DNA of 23,322 nucleotides from a bacterium (GTDB lineage: Bacteria; Cyanobacteriota; Vampirovibrionia; Gastranaerophilales; Gastranaerophilaceae). Below, piece by piece: positions 15,086-23,057 of this stretch. The stretch spans positions 1-23,322 of the forward strand of contig JAFXYU010000087.1 in NCBI GenBank assembly GCA_017541565.1, given 5' to 3'. The translations under genes were made by a program, and so were the position numbers. Under the pieces are notes generated by a model. It ran no database searches. It was not told where the DNA came from and saw only the letters and a program-made list of their open reading frames with translations. Positions within the stretch are counted from its first letter, which is position 1. The number at the start of each line of letters is the position of its first letter.

Positions 15086-15215
15086 GACCTGTTCGCATTA
15101 AACGTGTCTACGGTTTTTCTTTCCAGAAACTTCGTTTCTTCCAAAGAAAAGACCTTCGCACTCTGCTCACAGGTCGCTCGAACTCGGGCAGGTTTAAAAC
15201 AACCTGCGGCGAGTT
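15086..15215. other. Inverted-repeat-rich segment, candidate structured RNA or small repeat element
   Basis: GACCTGT (15086-15092) can pair with ACAGGTC (15169-15175). Between them 15112-15154 folds as an imperfect hairpin (TTTTCTTT..AGAAAC / GTTTCT..AAAGAAAA, loop TTC). Just after, 15181-15215 forms a second strong hairpin with arms AACTCGGGCAGGTT and AACCTGCGGCGAGTT around TAAAAC. No open frame or known RNA family is recognised. It lies between the two tRNA-Asp 3' ends. Confidence 0.5.
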
Positions 15216-15243
15216 CTCACCTCTTTATTCCACAACTTTTGAC

Positions 15244-15278
15244 AAAAAAAATAAGTCCAACGAGTGGACTTATTTTTT
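15244..15278 (-). terminator. Terminator of tRNA-Asp
   Basis: An 11-bp perfect stem (AAATAAGTCCA / TGGACTTATTT) with a 5-base loop and A/T runs on both sides sits seven bases beyond the tRNA 3' end on the minus strand. It could also work on the plus strand. Confidence 0.85.
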
Positions 15279-15284
15279 CGTAAA

Positions 15285-15362
15285 TGGCGGGAACGACGAG
15301 GCTCGAACTCGCGACCTCATGCGTGACAGGCATGCGCTCTAACCAAACTGAGCTACGCTCCC
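15285..15362 (-). tRNA. tRNA-Asp (anticodon GTC), CCA encoded
   Basis: Reading the minus strand, the gene folds as a complete cloverleaf: acceptor GGGAGCG/CGTTCCC, D-stem GCTC/GAGC with loop AGTTTGGTTA, anticodon stem CATGC/GCATG with loop CTGTCAC giving anticodon GTC, variable loop AGGTC, T-stem GCGAG/CTCGT with loop TTCGAGC, discriminator G73, and an encoded CCA. G73 and the anticodon agree with aspartate identity. A terminator follows directly, so it is probably transcribed as a single tRNA. Confidence 0.97.
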
Positions 15363-15443
15363 GTATTCAATTGTCACACATATAACCTCACGGCTACGTC
15401 CATCATGTTAACCTGCTGAAAAATTTTTGTAAAGAGGAAAATA

Positions 15444-15472
15444 TTACAATTACAAAACTTTTATGCTAAAAT
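15444..15472 (+). promoter_or_regulatory. Probable promoter of the zupT-like gene
   Basis: TGCTAAAAT (15464-15472) is an extended -10 with five of six hexamer matches. A weak -35 TTACAA lies 17 bases upstream. No convincing Zur-type palindrome is visible. Confidence 0.45.
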
Positions 15473-15497
15473 TGAACCATAAGGAAACAAAACAACA

Positions 15498-16307
15498 ATG
15501 CTTGAACACTGGCAATTACCTCTTTTTATGACTTTTTTGGCGGGTTTCGCAACTACAATCGGCGGATTCGTTACGTTTTTTGTACACAAAAACAACCGCA
15601 AAATCCTATCTCTAGGACTTGGGTTTTCCGCAGGTGTTATGATTTTTGTGTCGCTTACCGAAATCCTTGAAACCGCTCAGGGACTTCTACAGGCATACTA
15701 TCCGAACAGATACCACTGGCTTTTGTTCTGGGGGTTCATTACAGGTGTTGTAATCGCAAAACTCATAGACGAATTTATCCCTGACCACGTCGAAGAAGAA
15801 GATTTTGCGGAAAGCGGTTCTCCGGAGGATGAACACTCGCAGCGTAAGCACCGTATCAAACGCGCCGGACTCTTAACGGCAATCGCTATTGCAATCCATA
15901 ACTTCCCCGAAGGCTTAGGAACTTTCCTCGTTTCTTCCCAAAACCTTGCGCTCGGTGCATCAGTAGCGGTCGCAATCGCACTCCATAACATCCCTGAAGG
16001 AATAGCGGTCGCACTTCCTATCTACCACGCAACGGGACAAAAACGTCGGGCAATGTGGTATTCCTTCTGGACAGGTATAACTGAGCCAATAGGAGCATTA
16101 ATCGGTTTAGGACTTCTTCACTGGATTTTACCGGAAGCATTCGTCGGATTCATGCTTATAGCAGTAGTCGGTATAATGATTTACATATCCTTTGATACAC
16201 TTCTTCCGCTTTCACACGAATACGGCGACTGGCACTATGCAATCACAGGGGTTATGTCAGGTATAATCATAATCTGGGCAAGTCTGCTACTCATAAACGG
16301 ATACTAA
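15498..16307 (+). CDS. zupT: ZIP-family zinc/divalent metal transporter, ZupT-like
   Basis: The 269-residue inner-membrane protein imports zinc and possibly other divalent metals. It has about eight hydrophobic segments, and the two ZIP metal-pathway motifs are intact: '[10 protein letters not shown]' at residue 134 in TM4 and '[12 protein letters not shown]' at residue 163 in TM5. These match the ZupT subfamily. A charged cytoplasmic loop (about residues 95-118, rich in Glu, Asp and His) separates TM3 and TM4, as in other ZIP proteins. AAGGA lies 12 bases before the ATG, a wide spacing, so translation initiation may be modest. The last four bases overlap the 3' end of the convergent uvrB. 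Confidence 0.95.
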   Translation: MLEHWQLPLFMTFLAGFATTIGGFVTFFVHKNNRKILSLGLGFSAGVMIFVSLTEILETAQGLLQAYYPNRYHWLLFWGFITGVVIAKLIDEFIPDHVEEEDFAESGSPEDEHSQRKHRIKRAGLLTAIAIAIHNFPEGLGTFLVSSQNLALGASVAVAIALHNIPEGIAVALPIYHATGQKRRAMWYSFWTGITEPIGALIGLGLLHWILPEAFVGFMLIAVVGIMIYISFDTLLPLSHEYGDWHYAITGVMSGIIIIWASLLLINGY

Positions 16308-18286
16308 ACCATTTCTCTCAGTTTTTTCAATTGGTCGCGGATTTCTGCAGCACGCTCAAAATCAAGAATTTTAGCGGCTTTATGCATATCTTTTTCCAAT
16401 TTGTCGATAAGTTTGGGTAAATCCTTCTTCTCAATACCCAAATCAACCATTTCCTCGGCAACGATATCCTCCAAATCCCTGTAACTTGCAACGAGCGAGA
16501 GCAAATTGTTTTCAATCGGTTTCTTAATCGTCTGCGGAATAATTCCGTATTTCTTATTGTACTCAAGTTGAATTTCTCGTCTTCTGTTTGTTTCATCAAT
16601 CGCTCTCTGCATAGAATCCGTAACTTTATCCGCATACATAATAACTTCACCGCAGGCGTTACGAGCCGCACGTCCGATTGTCTGAATTAAACTTGTATCC
16701 GACCTCAAAAATCCTTCCTTATCCGCATCCATAATTGCCACAAGCGAAACTTCTGGAATATCAAGTCCTTCTCTAAGAAGGTTTACGCCAATTAGTACAT
16801 CAAACTCGCCGAGTCTTAAATCTCTCAAAATTTCAACGCGCTCAATTGATTTGATTCCGCTGTGCAAATACCTTACCCTGATTCCGTCTTGCAAGAAATA
16901 GTCACACAAATCTTCCGCCATGCGTTTTGTAAGAGTCGTAATCAAAACACGCTCATCCTTCTTGGCTCGTTTGGCAATTTCCGTCTTTAAATCATCAATC
17001 TGAGTTTCAATCGGGCGGACGCTGATTTTGGGGTCAACAAGTCCTGTCGGGCGGATAATTTGTTCAACCAATTGTTGAGATGTTTTCTTCTCAAAATCCC
17101 CCGGAGTGGCGGAGATATAAATTTTTTGTCCGACTTTGGCAAAAAATTCTTCGCTTTTAAGAGGTCTGTTATCCTTGGCACACGGGAGTCTGAACCCGAA
17201 ATCCACAAGAACTTGTTTTCTTGAGGCGTCGCCGTGGTACATTCCGTTCAATTGCGGGAGTGTAACGTGTGATTCGTCAATAACGGTAAGGAAATCACCC
17301 TGAAAATAATCCAGAAGTGTTGCAGGCGCTGAACCAACAGGACGGCGTTCAATTATTCTTGAATAATTCTCAATCCCCGAACAGTACCCCATCTCCTTAA
17401 TCATTTCGATATCATATTTTACTCTCTGCTGGAGCCGTTGTGATTCCAAAATCTTGTTCTCACTTTCCAACTCCTGAACCCTGTTTTTGAGTTCGGAACG
17501 AATCATAGCAATCGTTTCTTCTTCGTTTTCGTCATAAGAAATATAGTGAACCGCAGGATAAATCATTACTGACTCGGGTGCTTCCAAAATTTCTCCCGTC
17601 AGATTATCAATCCGCACAATCTTTTCAACCTCGTCACCGAAAAAATAAATCCTTGTCACAATTTTTTCGTACGCAGGCATAATTTCCAAAATATCACCCC
17701 TTGCTCTGAAAGTCGAACGTTCAAGAACAAGGTCATTCCTTGTATATTGAGTCATTACAAGATGTTTAATAAGTTCGTTTCTCTCTAATGTATCGCCGAC
17801 AGAAATCTGAATTGTTCCCTTAAAATAACTTTCAGGCAAGCCCAAACCATAGATACAACTTACGGAAGCGACGATAATTACGTCATTTCTTTCGTATAGA
17901 CTTCTTGTTGTGTTGTGTCTTAATCGGTCAATTTCTTCATTAATACTGGCTGATTTTTCAATATAAGTATCAGTTCTCGGAATATAAGCCTCAGGCTGAT
18001 AATAATCATAATAAGAGATAAAATACTCAACCGCATTATTAGGAAAAAGTTCTTTAAACTCGTTGTAAAGCTGTGCCGCAAGAGTTTTGTTATGGGCAAT
18101 GATAAGTGTCGGCTTCTGGATTTTTTCAATAACGTTTGCGATAGTAAAAGTTTTACCCGAACCCGTTATACCCAAAAGTGTCTGGGAATCATCCCCGCTC
18201 TTTAATCCTTCAACCAACTGTTCAATAGCCTTTGGCTGGTCGCCGGAGGGTTTATATTTAGAAACAATCTCAAATTTTCTTTCCAT
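16304..18286 (-). CDS. uvrB: Excinuclease ABC subunit B
   Basis: The 660-residue product is the damage-verifying helicase-like subunit of nucleotide excision repair. It receives damaged DNA from UvrA and recruits UvrC. Visible features are the N-terminal '[14 protein letters not shown]', Walker A 'GITGSGKT' (residues 39-46), the beta-hairpin '[12 protein letters not shown]' near residue 92 that inserts into DNA, '[17 protein letters not shown]', helicase motif VI 'QTIGRAARN', and the C-terminal UVR domain (about residues 624-658, '[16 protein letters not shown]') that contacts UvrC. The length is standard. The start agrees with the family N-terminus, yet no Shine-Dalgarno site precedes it, and TATAAT ends six bases before the ATG, suggesting a leaderless transcript. 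uvrA and uvrC are not in the window. Confidence 0.98.
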   Translation of the reverse strand: MERKFEIVSKYKPSGDQPKAIEQLVEGLKSGDDSQTLLGITGSGKTFTIANVIEKIQKPTLIIAHNKTLAAQLYNEFKELFPNNAVEYFISYYDYYQPEAYIPRTDTYIEKSASINEEIDRLRHNTTRSLYERNDVIIVASVSCIYGLGLPESYFKGTIQISVGDTLERNELIKHLVMTQYTRNDLVLERSTFRARGDILEIMPAYEKIVTRIYFFGDEVEKIVRIDNLTGEILEAPESVMIYPAVHYISYDENEEETIAMIRSELKNRVQELESENKILESQRLQQRVKYDIEMIKEMGYCSGIENYSRIIERRPVGSAPATLLDYFQGDFLTVIDESHVTLPQLNGMYHGDASRKQVLVDFGFRLPCAKDNRPLKSEEFFAKVGQKIYISATPGDFEKKTSQQLVEQIIRPTGLVDPKISVRPIETQIDDLKTEIAKRAKKDERVLITTLTKRMAEDLCDYFLQDGIRVRYLHSGIKSIERVEILRDLRLGEFDVLIGVNLLREGLDIPEVSLVAIMDADKEGFLRSDTSLIQTIGRAARNACGEVIMYADKVTDSMQRAIDETNRRREIQLEYNKKYGIIPQTIKKPIENNLLSLVASYRDLEDIVAEEMVDLGIEKKDLPKLIDKLEKDMHKAAKILDFERAAEIRDQLKKLREMV

Positions 18287-18292
18287 AACAAG

Positions 18293-18301
18293 ATTATAAC
18301 A
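18293..18301 (-). promoter_or_regulatory. Extended -10 promoter of uvrB, probably giving a leaderless mRNA
   Basis: The minus strand reads TGTTATAAT, six bases, then ATG. With transcription starting about seven bases after the hexamer, the mRNA would begin at the A of the start codon. No -35 match and no ribosome site are visible. Confidence 0.6.
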
Positions 18302-18428
18302 TGTGACAATTCAAAATTAGGAATATACAGAAGTTAATATTTCTTAACATGTTATAAAAATTTAGGCAATTTTTTGCTCAGTAAATACTTTTTATATACA
18401 TAGCATCACTAACACGAGGAGAATATTT

Positions 18429-18911
18429 ATGGCAGCAGTAACATGGTGGCAAGGAGAACTTAACAAAGCAGCAAGAACCCCGCAGGGACGAAAAGAAATT
18501 GCGAAAGGCGAAGTCCCGAAAAAATGGTGGCAGATTGAACTAGAAAAAGCAATGCAAACTCCTAAGGGTCGTAAAGAAATTGCAAAAGGAGAAGTTCCTG
18601 AACCGACAGAAGCAGAAAAAGAAGAATACAGAAAAGCATACAGAACAGTAGAATCGGCTTACCTTTCCTGCGCAGCACATGAATATTGTAACGGGTATAG
18701 CCGTCGCCAAGCTGAAGGAAAATTTAAAGTTATACCGTGGATGGAAATCCCGATGTCAACTGTTTCAGGTTTTGTATTTTTACCTAAGGATATAAAAGAT
18801 AAAGTTCAAGCTGCATTAGATACTATGGCAAGGCTTAAAAATAAGTACCCGCAAGGTCAATTTGCTCAACTTGTCGGAAATGAATTTAACAGAACGGATT
18901 TTGTCGCATAA
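18429..18911 (+). CDS. Unrecognised 160-residue protein with a tandem repeat
   Basis: I do not recognise the family. AGGAG lies close before the ATG. The N-terminus contains two copies of a 25-residue unit (W6-P30 and W33-P57, period 27 residues, 20 of 25 positions identical) built as WWQxELxKAxxTPxGRKEIAKGEVP. Codons differ between copies at many third positions, so the duplication is old and kept at the protein level. The remainder (residues 60-160) is a charged helix, then 'CAAHEYCNGYSRRQAEG' and a mixed segment 'KVIPWMEIPMSTVSGFVFLP' with a helical tail. There is no signal peptide or membrane segment. It is divergently arranged to uvrB, with a 142-base spacer holding the uvrB promoter. 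Confidence 0.8.
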   Translation: MAAVTWWQGELNKAARTPQGRKEIAKGEVPKKWWQIELEKAMQTPKGRKEIAKGEVPEPTEAEKEEYRKAYRTVESAYLSCAAHEYCNGYSRRQAEGKFKVIPWMEIPMSTVSGFVFLPKDIKDKVQAALDTMARLKNKYPQGQFAQLVGNEFNRTDFVA

Positions 18912-18965
18912 GCAAAATTTTATATAAGTAATCTAAAACAACCCTTTTTCCAATTCGTGATACTA

Positions 18966-18971
18966 TATAAT
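18966..18971 (+). promoter_or_regulatory. Possible -10 element of the uracil-DNA glycosylase gene
   Basis: A perfect TATAAT lies 29 bases before the ATG at 19001, with AAAAGGG (18985-18991) as ribosome site between. No good -35 is seen. Confidence 0.45.
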
Positions 18972-19000
18972 CAGGAACAGAGAGAAAAGGGTCGTTTTGT

Positions 19001-19588
19001 ATGAAAGAGAAAAAGCTGGAAGAATTAAAATCCGAATGTCAGAATTGTATGAGATGTGAACTCGGAAAAACGAGGATTAATGTTGTTTTCTCGGATGGAA
19101 ATCCCGAAACTTCAAAAGCAATCCTAATAGGCGAAGCCCCCGGAGAAAACGAGGATAAAACAGGCACTCCGTTTGTCGGACGCGCAGGGAAACTTCTTAA
19201 CGAGTTTCTTGAAAAAGCCGGAATTTCAAGAGCAGAGGATTTGTACATAATAAATACCGTAAAATGCAGACCGCCTCAAAACCGCGTACCGAGTGACGAA
19301 GAAAAGAATTTGTGTTCGGAATATCTCTTAAAGCAGATTGATATAGTTAACCCTGATGTTATAATTTTTTGCGGTTCAACAGCACTAAAATCTTTCTATT
19401 CAAAGAAGATTCCGATTTCCAAAATCAGAGGTGAAATTTTGGAAATTGAGATAAACGGCAAAACAAGAAAATGTGTTCCCATTTTCCACCCTTCATATCT
19501 TCTCAGATACCATTCTCTTGAAGAAGGAAGTCCAAGATACTTGATGTTAAAGGATTTGGAGAAAATTAAAACACTCATTTCCAAATAA
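19001..19588 (+). CDS. udg: Family 4 uracil-DNA glycosylase (4Fe-4S)
   Basis: The 195-residue enzyme removes uracil from DNA to start base excision repair. It shows the family 4 motifs: 'GEAPGENEDKTGTPFVGRAG' (active-site motif A with the E after GEAPG) and 'HPSYLLR' (H163, motif B). Four cysteines at positions C16, C19, C89 ('VKCRPPQNR') and C105 fit the 4Fe-4S cluster ligands of this family. The length is typical. The gene lies 89 bases after the repeat protein and 20 bases before the ABC permease gene, though the latter seems to have its own promoter. Older annotation of such genes as phage DNA polymerase-related proteins refers to the same family. Confidence 0.95.
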   Translation: MKEKKLEELKSECQNCMRCELGKTRINVVFSDGNPETSKAILIGEAPGENEDKTGTPFVGRAGKLLNEFLEKAGISRAEDLYIINTVKCRPPQNRVPSDEEKNLCSEYLLKQIDIVNPDVIIFCGSTALKSFYSKKIPISKIRGEILEIEINGKTRKCVPIFHPSYLLRYHSLEEGSPRYLMLKDLEKIKTLISK

Positions 19589-19596
19589 GCGTTTAC

Positions 19597-19602
19597 TATA
19601 AT
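19597..19602 (+). promoter_or_regulatory. -10 element of the ABC permease gene, probably leaderless
   Basis: TATAAT is followed by exactly six bases and the ATG at 19609, the same spacing as at uvrB. No Shine-Dalgarno site precedes this ATG or the in-frame ATG at 19627. Confidence 0.5.
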
Positions 19603-19608
19603 TAAAGC

Positions 19609-20472
19609 ATGCGGTATACTTGGATTATGTTCAAAAAACTTACGAGAAAAGCATTAATACACACCGTTTTGATTGCAACATCTTTGCTGTCGATTTTTCC
19701 GTTTTTGTGGTTGACTTCAACCTCATTAAAAGGAATTAACGAGGATATTTTTGCTTATCCGCCGAGGTTTATGCCTTTGGACTTCACTTTTCAAAACTAC
19801 ATTGATGTTTGGGGAAAAGTCGATTTTATGGCATACTTTTGGAACAGCGTAATCGTTGCGGCATTGACTGTAGCCTTGAACCTTATTTTATCTTCGCTCG
19901 CTGCGTACCCGCTTGCAAGAATGCAATTTAAAGGGAAAAAAGTTTTCTTCTTTTCTATTCTTGCAACGATTATGATACCGTTTCAGGCGATTATGCTTCC
20001 GGTTTATATAATCACCCTGAAACTTCACCTCATAGACAGCGTTAATAATGTTATGGGATACATTGGACTTGTAATGCCTTTTGCGGTGAGTGCGTTCGGG
20101 ATTTTCCTTATGCGTCAGGCATTTTTAAAAGTACCCAAAGAGGTTGAAGAAGCCGCTATTGTTGACGGATGTAACGTGTTCCAGATGTTTACGAAAGTTG
20201 TTATTCCGATGGTTAAGCCGACACTTGCCGTACTTGCGGTATTCACCTTTATAGGCTCATGGGGCGAATTTCTTTGGCCGAGTATTATGCTAACGAAGGA
20301 TTCTATGTACACCCTTCCTGTAGGAATAAATAACCTTCAGGGAATGTTCTCATCAAATTGGAGATTTATTGCCGCAGGTTCAATTATTTCAACCATTCCG
20401 ATTATAATATTTTTCCTTATGATGCAGAGATACTTTATCTCAGGCGAAAACGACGGAGCGGTTAAGGGTTGA
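19609..20472 (+). CDS. Carbohydrate-type ABC transporter permease (MalG/UgpE family)
   Basis: The 287-residue inner-membrane protein has six transmembrane segments and the permease 'EAA' loop, 'EEAAIVDGCNVFQMFTKVVI' then P, around residues 180-200, which docks on the ATPase. The family start 'FPFLWLTSTSLKG' and the end 'FFLMMQRYFISGENDGAVKG' are typical of MalG/UgpE/LacG sugar or glycerol-phosphate importers. The partner permease, binding protein and ATPase are not adjacent: the flanking genes are a DNA glycosylase and a UbiB-like protein. The subunit must therefore work with components encoded elsewhere. The start at 19609 is chosen because the -10 element fits a leaderless start there; 19627 is possible. 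The stop is seven bases from the convergent gene end. Confidence 0.93.
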   Translation: MRYTWIMFKKLTRKALIHTVLIATSLLSIFPFLWLTSTSLKGINEDIFAYPPRFMPLDFTFQNYIDVWGKVDFMAYFWNSVIVAALTVALNLILSSLAAYPLARMQFKGKKVFFFSILATIMIPFQAIMLPVYIITLKLHLIDSVNNVMGYIGLVMPFAVSAFGIFLMRQAFLKVPKEVEEAAIVDGCNVFQMFTKVVIPMVKPTLAVLAVFTFIGSWGEFLWPSIMLTKDSMYTLPVGINNLQGMFSSNWRFIAAGSIISTIPIIIFFLMMQRYFISGENDGAVKG

Positions 20473-20479
20473 TTTATAA

Positions 20480-22987
20480 TTAAACTTTTGGCGGAATGTA
20501 CGAAAAGAGAGTCGTGAAGAACTGTTCCGGATTATTATCAATATAATTTATTCTGTTTCTGGTTTCTTTTATTGTCACAAGCGGATTGTTTACAACTCCG
20601 TTACTTATAGATTTCAGGATTTGTTGGAACATCAATTTCATACCTTCTTCTTGAGCCTTCTTATCAATTACGGAATTTTTATCAATGCTCTTTGATATAT
20701 TAGCAATACTTACTAAATTCATAAGATATGTAATTTCCGCTTTAACAAGATTAGTGTTTCTTGAATTAAGTATAATTCTGTTCTTTTTCATAAAGTCAAT
20801 ACTTTCATTGTTAACCGCAGAAAACGGATCGGATTTTATCCCTATTAGACTGTTTTTGCCGCTAAAGAAAGTTTCATCAAGGTGCTTTGCAAGCATATCG
20901 ACTGCTTGTTTTTCTGTCATACCGTCCGGCAAAATTGCATCCTTCATAAGCCTTTTTGCAATATTCTTGGAGTTCCCGATAAGATAATCCAAATGGCTTG
21001 TAACATTTTTAATCGCTTCTTCCGGTGTAAATCTCATTACATTTCCGGTATCGATGAAAGTAAACGGTTTTTTCTTGTTTGAAATATCAATAAATATGTT
21101 TCCGGCATGAGGGTCTGCATGCAAGATTTTTTCACCCTTTTGAGGAACTGATAGGAGTTGTTCAAAAAATACTTGAAAATATTGTCTTAGAAGGTTTGCC
21201 GCTTCATCCTTAGTTAATGTCTTTTTATTTTTCTCCAACCACTTTGTAAATTGGTCAAACTGAACCCCTTTTGCTTTTTCCATTACAAAAATATTGTTCT
21301 TTACTGCAATAGGTGCAACCGTATTGTAATTAACCGCATGTTTACCAAGAATTTCCGCAGCATTAGCCTCAAGTTTCAAATCAAGTTCCTTAGACCAAGC
21401 GCTATAAAGTTCATTAACAAGTTTAACCTGATAATTGTAATCGTCTTTTGACATTGTATTTTTCACACGTTCTAGTGCTTTAAGCATTTTCTCTTTATCG
21501 GAATTTAGTTTTTCGGCAGATGCCCATTTTTTTACTACTTTGATTACAACCTCTTTACCTGTCTTCCGGTCTTTTGCAAGGAAGGTCTCAGCAATTGTAC
21601 CAACGCCGAGCGGTTCTTTGCCGAGAATTTTAAACCTGTCACCGTAAGTTTGAGAAATAAATTTCTGTGCCTCTTTCACATTTCTGGATGCAGGACATTT
21701 GCTCTTGTAGTTATTAAGAAAATCGTTTATACCTTTGATTCCTTTTTTCATTACATATTCCGCTCTGTTTTTTATAAGCCTTTCGTACCACTTACCGCTT
21801 TTTTTGCCTGCTTTTTCAAAAATACCGGATAACTTATTTGAATCACCGGCAAGGTTAACCAATGCCTCAATATTGCTTGGCATAGACTGTATCATTTTGG
21901 GATAGAAAATATTGTACTGCTCAAGTTCGCGCATTATTCCCATCATTTCTCTTTCATAGATAAGTTTTGGACTGTTTACGAGAGTTCTAAACATGGGCTT
22001 GGGAATAAACTCAAACAGTTTTGCTTTTTGAGGAATATATTTTCTCAACGGTTTTGTAAGAAAATGGTACGCTTTACTGAAAAATCCTCTGTGAGCGGCA
22101 TCTATTAATTCATTTTTGGTTACTTCGTCTTTAATATTTGATTTAGCCAAGTCTACAAGTTCTGTTAGCGGAAGTTTGGCATCAAAAGGCTTAATGTTTT
22201 TTATATTTTCTTTTGCCTTTATTATTCCTTTTTCAACTCCATTGATTCTCTTATGGAATTTGAACATGGAAAATCCTGCAATAGCGAGCGCCGGAATTTT
22301 AACAAGCCAGCCATCAGCAAAATGATTTGAGACCGCATTTTCTTTATCAGCATGTTTATTGAATACAAATCGTGATAGCGAATTTATACCCGCAGCCGCT
22401 GCAATACCAGATTTGTATGCATACCCGACAGGCGCTACAGCACCATCTACAAATCCTGTTGCAATATCCTTCATTACGGTACGTTCTTGTTTGCGTTCTT
22501 CTTTTGGCGTACCTATACTATTTATACCTTTAAGAAAAGGCTTAGTCACCCTTCCGGCAAGTGCTGATATACCCGCACATGCTAACAATATCTTTTTCTC
22601 ATACTTTATTTTATCCGTATATGCGCGGGAAAAAACCAACGCCCGTTTGCCTATTTTATACACACCGACAGATGATAGGGCTGTTATCAAATCAGTCGCT
22701 ATTTCGGTTTCGTTCTTATTTTGATCATAAAAACGATTTATTTTCTTATCCAAAACTGTTTTGTCTTCTGTTTTGATATCCTGTATTAGCGATTTTTTAC
22801 TCAATCCGATATTAAACATCTCGTGGATTTTATTAAAAAACCTGCCTATATATCCGTTAGAACGCTCGGCAACATTAATTTTTGCACTTGGAGAAAGTGT
22901 CGGCGGAACGGCATTTTTCTTTTTCTTCTCAAAAACAGGAGAAGACGATTCCGTTATAGGATAATTTTGTATAGTACAATTATTCAT
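20480..22987 (-). CDS. Large divergent ABC1/UbiB-family kinase-like protein
   Basis: The 835-residue product carries an ABC1/UbiB/AarF kinase-like domain in about residues 455-700. Motifs seen are the nucleotide loop 'PLGVGTIAETFLA', the lysine in 'VVIKVVKKW' (around K482), 'KELDLKLEANAAEILG', 'VMEKAKGVQF', the catalytic loop 'HADPHAGNIF' (about 621-630) and the metal-binding 'FIDTGNVMRF'. Canonical UbiB proteins are about 500-560 residues and have a KxGQ motif and an Ala-rich loop: here KxGQ is not found, and the loop is GVGT. The first 450 residues are an extra region with Lys-rich helices and two or three modestly hydrophobic segments (about residues 130-150 and 185-250). ABC1 proteins support quinone or lipid metabolism; the substrate here is unknown. 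The end faces the ABC permease gene. Confidence 0.85.
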   Translation of the reverse strand: MNNCTIQNYPITESSSPVFEKKKKNAVPPTLSPSAKINVAERSNGYIGRFFNKIHEMFNIGLSKKSLIQDIKTEDKTVLDKKINRFYDQNKNETEIATDLITALSSVGVYKIGKRALVFSRAYTDKIKYEKKILLACAGISALAGRVTKPFLKGINSIGTPKEERKQERTVMKDIATGFVDGAVAPVGYAYKSGIAAAAGINSLSRFVFNKHADKENAVSNHFADGWLVKIPALAIAGFSMFKFHKRINGVEKGIIKAKENIKNIKPFDAKLPLTELVDLAKSNIKDEVTKNELIDAAHRGFFSKAYHFLTKPLRKYIPQKAKLFEFIPKPMFRTLVNSPKLIYEREMMGIMRELEQYNIFYPKMIQSMPSNIEALVNLAGDSNKLSGIFEKAGKKSGKWYERLIKNRAEYVMKKGIKGINDFLNNYKSKCPASRNVKEAQKFISQTYGDRFKILGKEPLGVGTIAETFLAKDRKTGKEVVIKVVKKWASAEKLNSDKEKMLKALERVKNTMSKDDYNYQVKLVNELYSAWSKELDLKLEANAAEILGKHAVNYNTVAPIAVKNNIFVMEKAKGVQFDQFTKWLEKNKKTLTKDEAANLLRQYFQVFFEQLLSVPQKGEKILHADPHAGNIFIDISNKKKPFTFIDTGNVMRFTPEEAIKNVTSHLDYLIGNSKNIAKRLMKDAILPDGMTEKQAVDMLAKHLDETFFSGKNSLIGIKSDPFSAVNNESIDFMKKNRIILNSRNTNLVKAEITYLMNLVSIANISKSIDKNSVIDKKAQEEGMKLMFQQILKSISNGVVNNPLVTIKETRNRINYIDNNPEQFFTTLFSYIPPKV

Positions 22988-22998
22988 AGCAACCTAAT

Positions 22999-23004
22999 AT
23001 TATA
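22999..23004 (-). promoter_or_regulatory. -10 element of the UbiB-like gene, very short leader
   Basis: TATAAT on the minus strand ends 11 bases before the ATG, so the mRNA leader would be only about five bases. There is only a weak AGG ahead of the start. Confidence 0.4.
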
Positions 23005-23057
23005 AACACTTTTGCCAAAGAAAAATTGCTTTAATATTAAGGTTTGTAACAATCGAA

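Noticed and set aside
14928..15101. Start-less open frame of 57 codons (AAITEDNYIDLKSASNYAKS...)
   Set aside because: No start codon near its beginning, and it runs through a terminator and a tRNA fragment. At most a decayed gene end; not called as a gene.
15060..15240. Possible tmRNA ending in the tRNA-like CCA fragment
   Set aside because: The T-loop TTCRA sequence and T-stem 5' strand are missing, and no tag-peptide reading frame was seen.
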